From assembly GCF_029784135.1 (NCBI RefSeq), contig NC_073745.1, forward strand, positions 308,092,834-308,156,833: a DNA stretch of 64,000 nucleotides. The letters run 5' to 3'. Source of the stretch: Toxorhynchites rutilus septentrionalis. Its lineage: Eukaryota; Arthropoda; Insecta; Diptera; Culicidae. Positions 10,807-22,700 of the stretch are shown here, in pieces. Numbering within the stretch: the stretch's first letter is position 1; the number at the start of each line of letters is the position of its first letter. The position numbers were made by a program, and so were the translations under genes. A model generated the notes under the pieces. That model worked only from the letters and a program-made list of their open reading frames with translations, was not told the DNA's origin and searched no databases.

Positions 10807-11471
10807 ATTTTGAATCTTTACGCTGCAATGAATAAATATACACATTAAGCTAAAATACAATAGATATAAACTTATTTAGACAAATTTGTCATACCGCTCC
10901 ACGATACTTGCAAAGCTAACACGTCACAGGCTCACTACTATTGATGCACTAGTCAGTCCAGACTACCTTTCCATATACGTACCCTGGCTCTGCTTGTTGA
11001 TCCAAAAATTTGTTTCAATAACTAAAAAAAAAAAAAAACCACACACTAACAGGAAAAACTTTCAGCGTGAACTTTTTTATATTTATTCCTTGAGAATTGA
11101 TTCAGATACAACTTCAAATAAATGTTTCCCGAGCCAGCGGTAGTCCTACCTTGCGGTAGTATCACAGATATAATCCATTTCTAGTTTCCGGACAGGAAGT
11201 TTTTGAGGTAGGATTACGTCTTTCGGGTACATATTGGGGTACAAATTGAAAATCGAAAAACGAGCACATCGTGAAAATTGTCCAATTTCAAACGCTTATT
11301 GATCAGTCATTTCCTGATGGATTGATAAAAATTTTGCGTCAATCGATTTCGGCACTCTATAACAATTTGTCATATTGAGTAAAATAATATATGTCATGAA
11401 ACTAACTACGAACAATTGAAAAATCCCAACCCCTATCCTAACGGAAACATCCACCTCTGATTGGTCGAAAT
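10807..11471. other. Non-coding stretch with a diverged GACGTAG-family end
   Basis: GAGGTAGGATTACGTCTTTC near 11208 resembles the GACGTAGGACTACGTCT terminus at 22484. The following 150 bp (TTTCAAACGCTTATTGATCA, then CATTTCCTGATGGATTGATA) resemble the subterminal module there. The opposite end was not found. No coding region is supported. Confidence 0.35.
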
Positions 11472-13388
11472 TTATTTATTTATTTGTCCTCGTCTTCGAT
11501 TTATAATCGTACAGACTGAAACTTAAATTATGTCTTTAATCCTAGCCTTAAAACTATTCTTGGACATTCCAAAATCGTGGACATGGCAAACCGCGTTGAA
11601 TGCTCTCAGACATGAGTTAAATGGGCCGTTCTGTCCGTAACTGGTTCTGTGAAATGGCAGATTGATGACGGGATAACTACGAAGAGTTCGTGTTGGTACA
11701 TTTAAATTGATTTGTTGCAGCAGCTCCGAACAATCGATATTACTCTCTATTATATCGGATATAAACGTTTGTTGGAGTTTGAGTCGACGAGCTGATAAGA
11801 TTTCCAACCCGATGAGCATGCAACGCGAGGCGTAGTCAGGCAAGTTTACAGGATCGCTCCATGGAAGTTGTCGTAAGGCATATCGAATGAATTGCTTCTG
11901 AACTCGTTCTAGCTTGGCAACTTGTACTGTCTGGAATGGCGACCATATTGGAACTGCATACTCAAGAATGCTGCGAACCAGTGTGCAAAACAGTGTTTTG
12001 AGTGTGTATACATCCGTACACTGAACAGTCTGTCTCCGAATGAATCCAAGCACCGCGAATGCTTTGGCTGATCTTGGAATCGTAGTTTTGAATCCAATGT
12101 GACGCCCAGATCGCGTATAGAGTCGACCCGTTCCAACGTGTTGTTTCTAATTTTGTATGAATAATTGATTTTGTCAAGCCGCCGTGAGAATGAAATTATC
12201 TTGCATTTCGTTATGTTCATCGCCATACCATTTTCACGGCACCACAGCATGAGCTCGTTGTCGCTTTGCAGAACAAGACAATCGAGGACAGATGAAATCG
12301 TTCTATATAATTTTAGGTCATCGGCAAACATTTTCGTCCGAGACTTCAGTCTATAGCATAGGTCATTCACGAAAAGAATGAAAACGAAAGGACCAAGCAC
12401 GCTTCCCTGTGGCACACCAGACGTAATGGGAAAATTTTCGGAACAAACTGAGTTGATGCACACTGCAGCTTCACGGTTGGTGAGATATGAGTGTAAGTTA
12501 TGTGTTCAGGAAATCCCATGTGTTTCAATTTCCCAATCAAGTACTCATGCGGGACAGTGTCGAATGCTTTGGAAAAGTCGACGTAAATGGAATCAACCTG
12601 GTTCCTGTTCTCGACTTCATCAAATAGAACGCGAGTGTAACACATTAGTTTTATTGTCGTTGATCTGTGCTGCACAAATCCGTGTTGTTCCTCTGATATC
12701 AGCGAGTGCGCAGCTCTATACAGTATAGCATGAATCATGGTTTCAAAAACCTTGCCGAGTGAGCATAGAATCGATATTCCACGGTAATTTTCGACGCGAT
12801 GAGTACTGCCCGATTTGTGGATCGGAACAATTCGAGCTGCTTTCCAAATCTTCGGAAATGTCTTTTCAAAGAGTGACTTATTGAATAGACAAGCAACAGG
12901 AAAAGCCAATGAGGAGGCACAATGCTTGAGAAATAGCGGTGGCAGTCCATCAACTCCAGCTCCCTTGGACGCATCAATATTTTCGAGCGCTTTTTGGACT
13001 TCCTCGGGTGAAAATGTGATTGAGGGAATATTTATGTCGTACGTTGGAATATGCCGAAAGCATCCTGTATATATCCCAGGCATCGCTGTGCTAAAAACAC
13101 CCTGGAAGAAGTTGGCGAAGAGATGGGCTGCTTCGCTATTTGAACTAGTAGTTGCTCCGTTAAATTCCATATTGGGCGGTATCCTTGTATTCGTTTTCAG
13201 TGACCTCACATACTTCCAGAAGGATGCCGGATTTTGCTTCAGATTCTGCTGAACTCTATGCATATATATTCTGTGGGTTTCAGCGAGAAGATCCGTGTAT
13301 GCTATTTCAATGTTACGAAGAGTGATGCAGTCAGCCGTGGTTCTCGACTTGAAATAGCGTTTTCTTGTTTTCCGAAGCACATTCCTCA
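11472..13388 (-). pseudogene. Jockey-group LINE, reverse transcriptase part (frameshifted relic)
   Basis: Reverse transcriptase of a non-LTR retrotransposon, which would copy element RNA at a nicked target. Three overlapping frames (13389-12367, 12463-11909, 12053-11523) together give the RT in order: RKRYFKSRTT linker, GVDGLPPLFLK, VPIHKSGSTHRVENYRGIS, SIYVDFSKAFDTVPH, ITSGVPQGSVLGPFVF and the catalytic TKMFADDLKLYR. The C-terminal ILEYAVPIWSP region follows. At least two frameshifts separate the frames. The 3' end is an AAAT-repeat tail at 11471-11486. The endonuclease half lies at 13926-14567, and the piece joining them is missing, replaced by an ITmD37E fragment. Inactive. Confidence 0.8.
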
Positions 13389-13390
13389 TA

Positions 13391-13925
13391 AAGGGTGTGT
13401 CACATCAAATTGCATCACGGAAAAAACGCTGTAGAAATTTATTTTTTAGGAATTATATCTTCAGCTTTCGCTTATAATCAGATAAGAGTGTATAGATCAC
13501 GTTGGCCATGCTTCACTGTCAATTTTTCGTAAATTTGGAAAAATGTCGTCGAACGAAAAAGAGCGTCGTGAATTAATCCTGTGCATTCATTTCGAGAATC
13601 CGGAGTTGTCACATCGGGACATCGGTAAGATGCTGGGAATCGTCCAATCCACGGTCAGCAGAGTACTAAAACGATACTTCGAGAACCTAACCATCGACCG
13701 GAAGGTGAAGAACGGCAAAAATGGATGCTCCGTCAGTGAAAAAGATCACAAGCGCGTAGTTAAGCAGTTTAGACGTGATCCGAGAAGTTCGGTCCGGGAT
13801 GTCGCCAATAAGCTGAATTTGTCAACTTCATTCGTCCAGCGGACCAAGCAGCGGGAGGGCCTGCGTACATACAAGGTTCAGAAGGCTCCTAACCGCGACG
13901 AAAGGCAAAACATGGTGGGGAAGAC
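13391..13925 (+). mobile_element. ITmD37E transposon, 5' fragment
   Basis: Starts after a TA with AAGGGTGTGTCACATC, the same terminal repeat as the complete copy at 41943-43239. It encodes the first ~125 transposase residues (ATG at 13543, MSSNEKERRELILC), nearly identical to the complete copy. Homology stops near 13925 within KTRA/R, after which the sequence is Jockey-group LINE in the opposite sense. The catalytic residues and the right terminal repeat are absent, so it is immobile. The small number of differences from 42072-43088 suggests the fragment is fairly young. Confidence 0.8.
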
Positions 13926-14567
13926 GCGAGCCCGCGAGTTATCTACCAAGATGGCTTGCCAGTCGAGAGAAGCAATAGCGTTATTTAAAGTCTCGAAGTT
14001 ACAGCGTCTGAAGTTCATAGTCGTCATATCGGTTTGCGAATGTCAAGCAAAATGATGAACGGCTTATGATGAGGATCAGCTGTTAGAAGAGGTTGAGAAG
14101 GTTCAATTATATCCATGTCATCTGGTGCATTGACGAAGGCTAAATCAAGTAACCGCTGATTAGAGTTTATGAAGCGATTAATCTGTGTTAGTCCACAAAC
14201 GAGCAGTGATTCGATGAGTATCAGCTCTTGTTCTGAAGATGCGTTGATAGGCGTGTATCCGTTCAAGTCTTCATCAAACTGCCATCTTAGGCATGGGAGA
14301 TTGTAGTCACCCAGCGCCATAACAAAATCAGTGTCATCGATATGATCAAAAATGGCGCGGATCGCTTCAGCATGGGTCAGTGCTTGAATTTGGTCGTAAG
14401 TATATACAGCAGATATATAATGTGCGAGTTGGTAGCTTGACTCGAACCACAACTTGCTCAAGCTGACTGCATCCTGGCAATGAGATCGAGCTGCATTCGA
14501 GGTTTATTTTAGCGGCCACAAGTACTCCTCCGCCTCTCGAGAGTTCGCTTGAAGACACATGTGGCGG
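13926..14567 (-). pseudogene. Jockey-group LINE, endonuclease part (relic)
   Basis: Apurinic-like endonuclease (EEP) domain that would nick the target DNA. Visible motifs are SSELSRGGGVLVAAKIN, LYICCIYLRPNSS, FVMALGDYNLP (catalytic Asp and Asn), LLDLAFVNAPDD and DPHHKPFI (the usual SDH is DPHH). They sit in two frames. The segment NNAIASLDWQAILVDN next to the ITmD37E fragment is the linker towards the RT. The N-terminal third of the EEP is missing and is replaced by the minisatellite at 14568. Confidence 0.7.
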
Positions 14568-14882
14568 GTCCCTAACAGAGACATCAAAACCAAGCTGTCG
14601 GGGGGAAATCGACATTGCAAATACACGAAAGTAGGGGGAACTTTTGTCCCTACCGAAATGTGTTCCCTAACAGAGACATCAAAACCAAGCTGTCTGAGAG
14701 AAATCGACATGGCAAACGGAGACGAATGAATCGTTAGATTTAAAGTCTCCGTAAACAAAGGAAAAGAAGAAAAAGAACATGGCAAATACATGAAGTAGGG
14801 GGAACTCTTGTTCCTACCGAAATGTGTTCCCTAACAGAGACAACCAAACCAAGCTGCCTGGGGGAAATGCACATTGCAAATA
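14568..14882. repeat. Minisatellite, ~94-bp unit (relative of 33.24 kb)
   Basis: The words TCCCTAACAGAGAC, CCAAGCTG and GAAATCGACATTGCAAATAC recur with starts near 14568, 14662 and 14826. The middle interval is lengthened by an A-rich insert at 14715-14780. The unit is homologous, in inverse orientation, to the 94-bp repeats at 33241-33510. Confidence 0.7.
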
Positions 14883-15260
14883 CAGTGGTAGACATTCGTT
14901 TAGCCGCATGCCATTAATTTGCGATTTTTTAATAGAAAAACAAGCATTTGTGGATGTTATTATCATTAATGTTTTATTACTTTGCTTTACATGAAATCGT
15001 GTAATAAAAATGGTTAAAACGATGTCCCGAAAAAATGAGAGAGAAATTATGAATATTAAGAGGACTGTTTTAAATCAACTTATTTCGAACAAATTCAGTA
15101 GTCAATATTTGGTATGCCCGCCTCCATTCCGGATCACTTCAAAAATACGATTCGACATAGATTCCGACAGATTTTGGTTTGTTGTCATGCCAATTTGCTT
15201 CCAACTTTGTTGAATGGACTGTCTTAGGCTGGATATGTTGTCATATTGCCGTCCATTCGC

Positions 15261-15767
15261 TTATACCATCCCAGCTAAGATTCTCCAGAGGTTTTCCATG
15301 GTGTTGCAATAGGGACTGCAAGCCGGCCATTCGAGAAGAGTGATGTTCTTATCGTTAAACCAAGCCTTGGATTGTTTTGATACGTGGATCGATGCGTTGT
15401 CTTGTTGAAAAATCAGTTCCTCGTCCCCTTCGTTCTCGATATAAGGGACCAAAACATCTTTCAACAGCTCCAAATACATTTCGGAGTTCATTCTGGTTGA
15501 TATAAAACAAATGGGAAGCTTGGTATAATATGAAAATGCACTCCATACCATCAGACTTTCACTACCAGAATACCTCTTTGACCTCACGACGTCCTTCTGA
15601 CTCAGATCATGCCAGTAGTAGCTATAACAGTCTGGGCCATCCAAATTAAACTTCTTCTCATCAGAGAACATAACCTTCCGCCATTCTGTTTTCCATGACA
15701 TGTATTTCCTGGCAAACTTAAGTCGGTTCTGCTTATGAATATTTGTCAATTTTGGTTTTCCCTTCAA
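15261..15767 (-). pseudogene. Tc1-like transposase, catalytic domain DD34E
   Basis: Contains RKVMFSDEKKFNLDGPD (first Asp), GDEELIFQQDNASIHVS (second Asp) and ACSPYCNTMENLWRILA (Glu), with 34 residues between the second Asp and the Glu. All three catalytic residues are present, but Pro-Asp-Leu-Asn before the Glu has become PYCNT. The frame is damaged on both sides and the downstream C-terminus carries stops. Confidence 0.8.
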
Positions 15768-15863
15768 TTTTTTCCACTTGATGTTTGGTGATTCGTTTAG
15801 AATATGTGCAATGTTGTCACAGGAACATCCAGTGTTTTCTTAATCTGCGAGCTAGACAGTCGG

Positions 15864-16088
15864 TTACGGGTAGCTTCGTGTCTTATTTGGTACATTGGTA
15901 AAACCTTTTGTTGGAAGTTTGACGCCATATTTTGGCCCCTTCTTTAAAAAATTCCGGACCACTTTCTCTGACCGCCCGATTTTTGATGCAATAGAGCGAT
16001 TGGAGTAGCCTTCGTCCTCAAACAACGTGATTATTCGTCGCTCTTCCTCTGTCAGGCGCTTACCCTTTGCCATTTCTTTTAAAAACAT
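15864..16088 (-). pseudogene. Tc1-like transposase, DNA-binding N-terminus
   Basis: Reads KGKRLTEEERRIITLFEDEG, YSNRSIASKIGRSEKVVRNF and GPKYG, a paired-like helix-turn-helix as in Tc1 transposases, which binds the terminal repeats. The frame is lost near residue 70. About 95 bp of shifted sequence separate it from the catalytic part. The likely start is the Met of MAKGKRL, since the N-terminal MFLKE is not typical. Confidence 0.75.
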
Positions 16089-16249
16089 CCAATTAACATT
16101 AGACAGTCACAAATAACACATAACTTACTTTGAATACTTTCACTTCAATGAATCTTTTCCGCTGTATATAAAAAAAACATAACCGTACATAACAATATTT
16201 GAAAAAATGCAATATTTTAATACCTGCGGTTAAGCGAATGTCTAGCTCA

Positions 16250-17060
16250 AAAGTGACACTTGAACTTACACTTCCTTATGCACTATCGCAGCAGAGAAGA
16301 GAAGTGTAACTTGAGAGAAAAAAGTGGCAACGATTTGTGGCAAGAAAATGTAAACAGTGAAAAAATTGACAGATAGTTTATGCTCTAAAAATTGAACATA
16401 ATGTTAAGATGTCTCTAAAAGGGTGGGAGACATCATATATAAGGTGGGAGGTTCGTATATAATGTTATTAATGTTAGCATCATCATGATAAACACGATTG
16501 GGATAGAAATTACAAACTGAAATAGAATAAAATATACATATAGACGCTAAAACGCTGTGGATAGATATTATAATGCATTTTTATCGGTTTATGTATAATG
16601 CATTATCGAAATAAACCCATATGTATTGTAATCATAACTTGCTGTGTTATTCATAACAACATTTATGATCGTATTCCACCAATGATGACAAATGTGTAAT
16701 TTACGAATGAAGCTTCGCCATAGAACATTGAATAAAAAAAATTAAAATGTGGTAAGAGCATCAGTTGAAATATTTTAAAGCATTCTCATCGGAATAAATT
16801 GAATGATACAATAATTATACGACTAAATATTGTAGGTACGCTTAAAAAACAACATAAAAATATGAATTCTGAATATTTTTTTTTCAGTTTTGAACACACC
16901 CCATAAAAAGCTATTTTTATTTTTTAAAATACCCTCTGTTGGTATTGTATCTAGAATTTACAAGGTAATTAAACGTTAACGTCAATTAGTTTCTAGTAAT
17001 CAGTTTTTTAGTTGCAGGGGAAATTAACACCAAACTATATTTTTTTAGTATTATATATAG
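16250..17060. other. Non-coding AT-rich stretch
   Basis: Contains GAAGTGTAACTTG near 16300-16320 (weakly inverse to CACTTGAACTTACACTTCC at 16257-16275) and long AT-rich tracts. No gene, promoter or repeat border could be supported. Confidence 0.4.
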
Positions 17061-18223
17061 ATTCCATGCCAAACCGACATAGTGGTTCTCAGATTTTCGT
17101 ATAAATCGGTAGTTTTGTTCCTTTCCGTTAAATATTAGATCCCATTCAATTTTAGGGTGGTTCGAAAAATCTAGTTTTTTCCTTTTTTCCAAAAATATTT
17201 TTTTTTAGATTCATATCTTTTGAACTACTAAACCGATTCAGATGATCGACATATCAAATTGGCCAGTTAGCCAGTTTTTTTTAAATACTATACTTGCAAA
17301 AAAAATAATTTTGTTTTCTTGATTATTGATCGTAATTGTTCTTTATAGTTTTCATTCAAGGGCGCTATGTTTTTTTAGATAACGTATCCAAAAATGTGTT
17401 CTTCTTTTTTAAATTATGATTTTTCAAAATTAACCGATGGTTCAAAAAATCATTTTTCTCCTTTTTTCCAAAAATGACGTTTTTTAAAAATTCATAACTT
17501 TTATCTACTGAATCGATTCTCATAATCGACATAGTTAATTTAAGTCAATAATTTCACACGCGCAAATTTTTTTTTTATTTATGAAAAACAGATACAATTA
17601 TTAATCACGAAAACAGAAATAATTTTTACGCAAGTGCAATATTTTTCCAAAATTTATTTTTCGATTAATTATTTCTCGAACAACTATGAATTCTTGGCTT
17701 TAATTTGATATAATGATCATCTGAATCGCTCTAGCAGTTCAAATGTTATGAATTTTAGAAAATAGGAAAAAGGGGAAGAATTTAATATTCCGAACTCTCG
17801 GTTAACTCTAAAAAATTATAACTCAAAAAAGAAAAAAGAATATATCTAATTTTGAGTAAAAAAAAAAAAAATGTGTAAATGTGTGTGTGTGTAAAAAATG
17901 TGTAAAAAAATCCTCAGTTTTCAAGCGCCGTTGGTCCCGAAACCATGTAAACTATAAAAACGGATACAATCAAGAATTACGAAAACAAAATTCAAATTTC
18001 TTGGAAGTTTGATATTTTTCCAAAAAGACTAGCTAATTTACTTCAATTTGATGTATCGATCATCTGAATCGGCTCAGTGGTTCAAAAGTCATAAGTTTTT
18101 GATAAAAGTCATTTTGGGAAAAAGTGAAAAAATCGAATCACCCAAAAAAATAATAATACAGGTTCAATGTTTTACCATAACGAAAACAAGCTACCAATAT
18201 ATCAGTTTGGCATGGAGTGGCTG
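17061..18223. repeat. Foldback element, most complete copy (~1.16 kb)
   Basis: Left end ATTCCATGCCAAACCGACAT (17061) and right end GTTTGGCATGGAGTGGCTG (18205-18223) are inverted copies. Inverse pairs recur inward: CCGATTCAGATGATCGACAT near 17231 against its complement near 18051-18075, and TTCATAACTTTTATCTACTG near 17490 against the CAAATGTTATGAATTT line near 17737. It encodes nothing. A short (TG)n tract lies at about 17880-17892. The element could fold into a hairpin with arms of roughly half a kilobase. Confidence 0.75.
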
Positions 18224-18941
18224 AAGTAATACTGCAATAGTTCACAAATTTCAAAGTTCGCGTTTTTCTTGTTGTTTTTCATGTCTTTTAGTGCGGTCAT
18301 AATAATAATTAGAATTACTGCATTTGGATTGATGCTAGAAAATATCATTAACTTCCTTGAATAGTGGATGTGATATAATTCACTTTATATATGTATATAT
18401 ATTAATAAATGTTTTCAAACGAATACATTTGTCAAACAAACTGCAAAACTAAATACTTTTATACTGAGTTTAACGTTCAAAGACCCTTCAATAAAAATGG
18501 CATTGTAACAACATAGTATAACTGACATACAATTATGACAGATGATTGCTTTTTGATTGGCGCGTGCTCCAACTGGTGAACCGCCAATTAAAAGGCACTC
18601 CAACTAAAAAACGCCAATAAACAAATGGTATTGTAAAACTGTGAAAAATATGTAAAAAATATACAATCTAAGACTCTTTTTGTCGTTTATGAGTTTGTTT
18701 TTTTAGGTTACTGCTTGGCATGTTTGCGGATAACGGAAAGATATGATATGTTGGTTTGATTTTCCACAATTCGCTCTTTCACACCAAATTTTTATCTTGT
18801 CGCAATTTTAAACCTCTCAAATTGAATTGTTAAAATTATAGGTAATAGAACGAAAATCAGGAGAAATTAACAAATAATGGAGGGTAAATAATAAAGCAAT
18901 ATTAATCATAGATTTTTAATAACCATCTCAGAAAAATATTG
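18224..18941. other. Non-coding stretch
   Basis: AT-rich. TTGATTGGCGCGTGCTCC at 18555-18572 and the CGCCAATTAAA / CGCCAATAAAC words at 18581-18620 are short direct repeats. Nothing else can be supported. Confidence 0.35.
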
Positions 18942-19329
18942 AAAAAAAACATTCCTTTTTTGATTTCTCTTTCAAATTTTGATAAAATTGCACTGAATAG
19001 TTAAATAAGAGCAATATTAATATTTGAATAAACTTATGTAATTATAAACATGTTTATATAAACCTTCCCATCTTCTCATTCTTTATTAAAGACCTTGCGT
19101 CAAGACAGCTAGAAATCCATACACTCTCAAAAACAAAAAAAAACATTCCTTTTTTGATTTCTCTTTCAAATTTTGATAAAATTGCACTGAATAGTTAAAT
19201 AAGAGCAATATTAATATTTGAATAAACTTATGTAATTATAAACATGTTTATATAAACCTTCCCATCTTCTCATTCTTTATTAAAGACCTTGCGTCAAGAC
19301 AGCTAGAAATCCATACACTCTCAAATCAA
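18942..19329. repeat. 194-bp direct tandem duplication, two copies
   Basis: The segment beginning AAAAAAACATTCCTTTTTTG and ending CATACACTCTCAAA occurs at 18942-19130 and again, apparently identical, at 19135-19328 (period 194). Lack of divergence points to a recent duplication or to collapsed assembly. It is AT-rich with no ORF. Confidence 0.9.
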
Positions 19330-20308
19330 GTGTGCCTGAAAAAAATATATTCTTCACGTAAACAAACGATGAAAATGTGGACACTTTTTAATCAGTGAAT
19401 TGTATGGAGTTCCACTGCTGTGATCGCAGTGTGTGTATATTGGGAGCATGTTATACCAAAATACTTAGCCCACATCTACCCACACAAAGCCAGTAGAGCA
19501 ACCCGAGCAAAAATGTTGGCGGAGAATTAATGACATTTTGTATTCAATATTCGACGTGCTGCTAAACGAAATGTATACGCAAGTCGGAGGCATTTTAATA
19601 TTGCAAGTAAAAGGGGAGTGATTCGATTAATTCTAGCAAATAAAATTTAAATGTGGAACTTCAATGTTCGTGATATTTCATATCAATGATCGATCGTGTA
19701 TTGTGCACAAGCGTAATTGTAAAATTGTATTTGGTAGCAGTTGTGTTAAAAATGACTTGATATATGAAACAATTCATTTCAATTTTCATAAATAAAAAAC
19801 AAGGTGTGTTCCCGTGTGTTCATTTTCACCCAAGTAAAGTTCATACGGCGAGAAAAAATTGAAAAAGTGAAGAAATATTTGAGATAGTGATTTCTCATAT
19901 GCTCTACATATAGTATTAGGTGTTGTTAGTCCAATTCAAATTCGTATTGGGTTGAATAAACGCTAAGAAAGTAAAAATTATAAAACAAAATAATCTTTTC
20001 CATTTCAAATATGTTTTCTCTATATTAGATTACCATGTTTTTACCGACGAGGAAAATTAATAATTGTGTTCGTTATTGGTAATTATCTTATATTACATTG
20101 GTGAGTTTTTTTTCTTTATTTCATCCATACATAACACAGGAGGCATCTCGTCTAGGGTCACAGAGGGCGGTTTACAACATATTTCATTCCACTTCGGCAT
20201 CTTCTATCTGATGCGCACCACCCAACGACTGTTTACCATACTTCTGTCATCATCACTCGGTAAACGCAGGTGGAGTGAACAAACAATACCCAACTACCAA
20301 ACAAAATT
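19330..20308. other. Non-coding stretch
   Basis: No gene is supported. The 94-codon frame at 20064-20348 overlaps the histone-type stem-loop and shows no histone sequence. No histone coding remnant could be recognised in 20100-20300. Confidence 0.35.
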
Positions 20309-20324
20309 GCCCTTCTCAGGGCCA
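20309..20324 (+). terminator. Histone-type 3' stem-loop relic
   Basis: TGCCCTTCTCAGGGCC folds as five G-C/A-T pairs around TCTC, with the outermost pair lost. It is followed by ACCA and, 15 bases on, a purine-rich CAAAGAG. This matches the replication-dependent histone 3' processing signal (stem-loop, ACCCA, then a purine-rich downstream element). No histone frame is visible upstream. Confidence 0.45.
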
Positions 20325-22313
20325 CCAATTCATTATCAAAGAGTTTAACGAAGTAATTCTTCAAACATATCCAAAATCAACAGATAGCCTAACGGAATCC
20401 TACGTTAACTATGCGGTCGTGTCTCGGACACAACTCTCCTGTGACTTTTTTTTATGAATCGATCAAAAATGGTCGAAAAACGGTACGTTTGGTCAGCATA
20501 CCTATAGTGCCATCTCTATGACCTTTTCAAACGATCCTCGTTCTCTTACATAAAATATGCGACATTTTAGGATGAAATACCTTCTCGTTTTCCACTAAAT
20601 TACGAAAAAATTACGAATTTCGTACGAATACAGACACCTTTGATAATCCAATACTAGTGCGAAGACCGTAATAACATAATTATGTAGCAGTCTCTATAAA
20701 TTGGAAATGTAATCCACCATTTCTCGTTGAAAAGAAAGAATAAACAAAGATTGTATTATGATTGTACTAAATTCCGTAGTTTTCTTCTACGGATCCATAA
20801 TTCCGTAAAAATCAAACAAATTTCTAGGAACATTTTCGTAGATCTGGCGGCTCTGTTCTACACAGGCGCAACTTCCGGCAAAGTTGTCCGGTCACATGCA
20901 TCTTCTTCCAAGTCTCCACCCGGAAGACCCGGCCACCATTCCATAGCAAACCGCATTCGTACTCCACCGGAGGGCAGCAGCAGCAGCAGTACTTTGAGAA
21001 AACGATAAAATGAAGTGAAATAAATTCAGATTTCCCTATGGGTTCCGTGTGCGGGAGATAATTAGTACTAGCCGACCGCTCGGGACATTGGGACTGTGTT
21101 GGAGGAGCCGGAAAAATGCCACTCATTCGTTGCACGAAATAAATAAATGAACCCGGGGATCATTTTTCAGCTCCTGCTCCCGAACAGAGAGCGATAACTG
21201 ACTCTCGACAGGGAAAAATTGGCTTATCAATGTGTGCTCAAATGCGTTGAGAACGGGTATGCAGATAGGCATTGAACGTTTTGGTTCGACAACTTTAAAC
21301 ATCACTTCATACCGAAAGCAGATAGTTCACCTCGCATTCCGACTGCCGAGAAGACGAAAGTTCGAATGAGAAATGGACACTCATTTTCACCTGTCTACTT
21401 TGGGAGGGGGGGGGGGGAGGCGGTGGTTGAACAAAGTTCACACCTGCGAAGAAACTGTTGCAGCAGCTGCCGCTGCAGCATCCATCACACGGAGGCGTGA
21501 GGCGTGTGTACCGCTACTAGCTGACTGACTCCCATCTCCAGCACCACTGCTAATGGCAAACTTTTGCTCGTTTCTTGTTCGCCGGAATGACGACCTCACT
21601 TCCGTTGAGCACAAGGCGAAAGCATGAAGCTCTCTCTCTCTCTGGTCGGGAAACCTAACCTCATTTTGAGGTTATGAAAGCAAACATAACCAATTAATGA
21701 AGCCGTGAAACGTGATGCGATTGCAGTTTCAATCACGAGTTAGGCACTGGATCTGGGTTTTGCAGTGTGCAAGGGAGGAGGGATGGTAGGTGGTTAGTAA
21801 TGCAAGAATGTGGGGAATGCGGAAGAAAGAAATTCATCCTGACACAACTCGGGCCGAGGTTCGGAAAGGGAGAGATGCCGGTATATTTAACACCCCCGTT
21901 CTCACGTTGATCCACTGGGGCGGTCTTACGTGACTTGTCGATATGATGCATCTGAGTAACGGAACGGGAAGCATCGCTGCCAATCGTCTTCGGAGATGTG
22001 TGCCACCGTGTTTACTTCGAGGGCAGGATTCCGTTGCGCAATGTTATCTAGTAGTGGAATGGATGGGGAGGTTATAGTTACAACGTAACGAAAGATTCAA
22101 AACGCTTCTTCCTGACTTTATTCGCGGAACTTCTCAAGTGCATTCACTATATTGTTAGATATTTATCATATGTTTAACGATCGAACAAGTTTCTTTGTTT
22201 GCACAATAACGTTGTTTTAGTCTTTCTTTTTTTTCGTTTTTCGTAGGTTCCCGGGAAAATACTTTTTAAATGAATGAAAATAATGATAAAACGAAAACAA
22301 GAATATCTATATA
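20325..22313. other. Single-copy-looking island, GC-richer
   Basis: From about 20850 to 22080 the sequence is GC-richer and lacks the dispersed repeats seen elsewhere. It has CAG/GCAGCAG runs near 20982, a poly-G run near 21404-21417, and a CAGCAGCTGCCGCTGCAGC segment near 21462. Frames up to 103 codons overlap on both strands without domains. It may be regulatory or UTR DNA of a host gene, but nothing specific can be named. Confidence 0.3.
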
Positions 22314-22478
22314 CAGCCATTCCATGCCGAACCGATATAGTGGTTCTCAGATTTCCATGAAAAGTGGTAGTTTTGTTCTTTATTTCGAACTTATTTCGTT
22401 TTCGAACCATTAGACCCGATTTTTTCAATTTTTTCGTTAGGGTGACCATTTCCATTTTAGGGTGGTTCGAAAAATATT
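22314..22478. repeat. Foldback repeat, copy 4, left part
   Basis: Begins CAGCCATTCCATGCCGAAC and runs through GTGGTTCTCAGATTTCCATG to AGGGTGGTTCGAAAAAT. The consensus then resumes at about 24963 with TTTTTCCACTTTTTCCC. Therefore everything between is a later insertion of about 2.5 kb. Confidence 0.7.
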
Positions 22479-22564
22479 TTTTTGACGTAGGACTACGTCT
22501 AACCGGAAGATATAGGGGGTGAAATGGAAATCTAGGCACTGAACAAGTAGGAAAAAATGCAAGA

Positions 22565-22700
22565 TTTGGAACGCTTATAACTCGAGCATTTCTCAATAGA
22601 TCGCAAAGGTTCTTGCATCAATTGATAGGAAATATATCTACGCATCTATCATAACGAATAACATTTCATTTTTCTTGAGATAAATAATTGAATAATTGTG
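22565..22700 (-). repeat. Dispersed subterminal module, copy 2
   Basis: Inverse of the module at 780-925 and 33540-33690: ACTCGAGCATTTCTCAATAG, CAATTGATAGGAAATATATC, ACGCATCTATC and TTGAGATAAATAATTGAATA in that order. It lies about 80 bp inside the GACGTAG terminus. Confidence 0.6.

Larger units (their letters stand above)
14883..16249 (-). mobile_element. Tc1-like transposon, DD34E, inactivated
   Basis: Terminal inverted repeats are recognisable: GGTAGACATTCGTTTAGCCGC at the left (14887) and the complement of GCGGTTAAGCGAATGTCTAGC at the right (16226-16246). The element encodes a cut-and-paste transposase in minus orientation, in two pieces described in the next two entries. It is about 1.37 kb, close to the usual 1.3-1.7 kb of Tc1 elements, so there is no large internal loss. 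The left TA target lies at 14881-14882. Confidence 0.8.
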
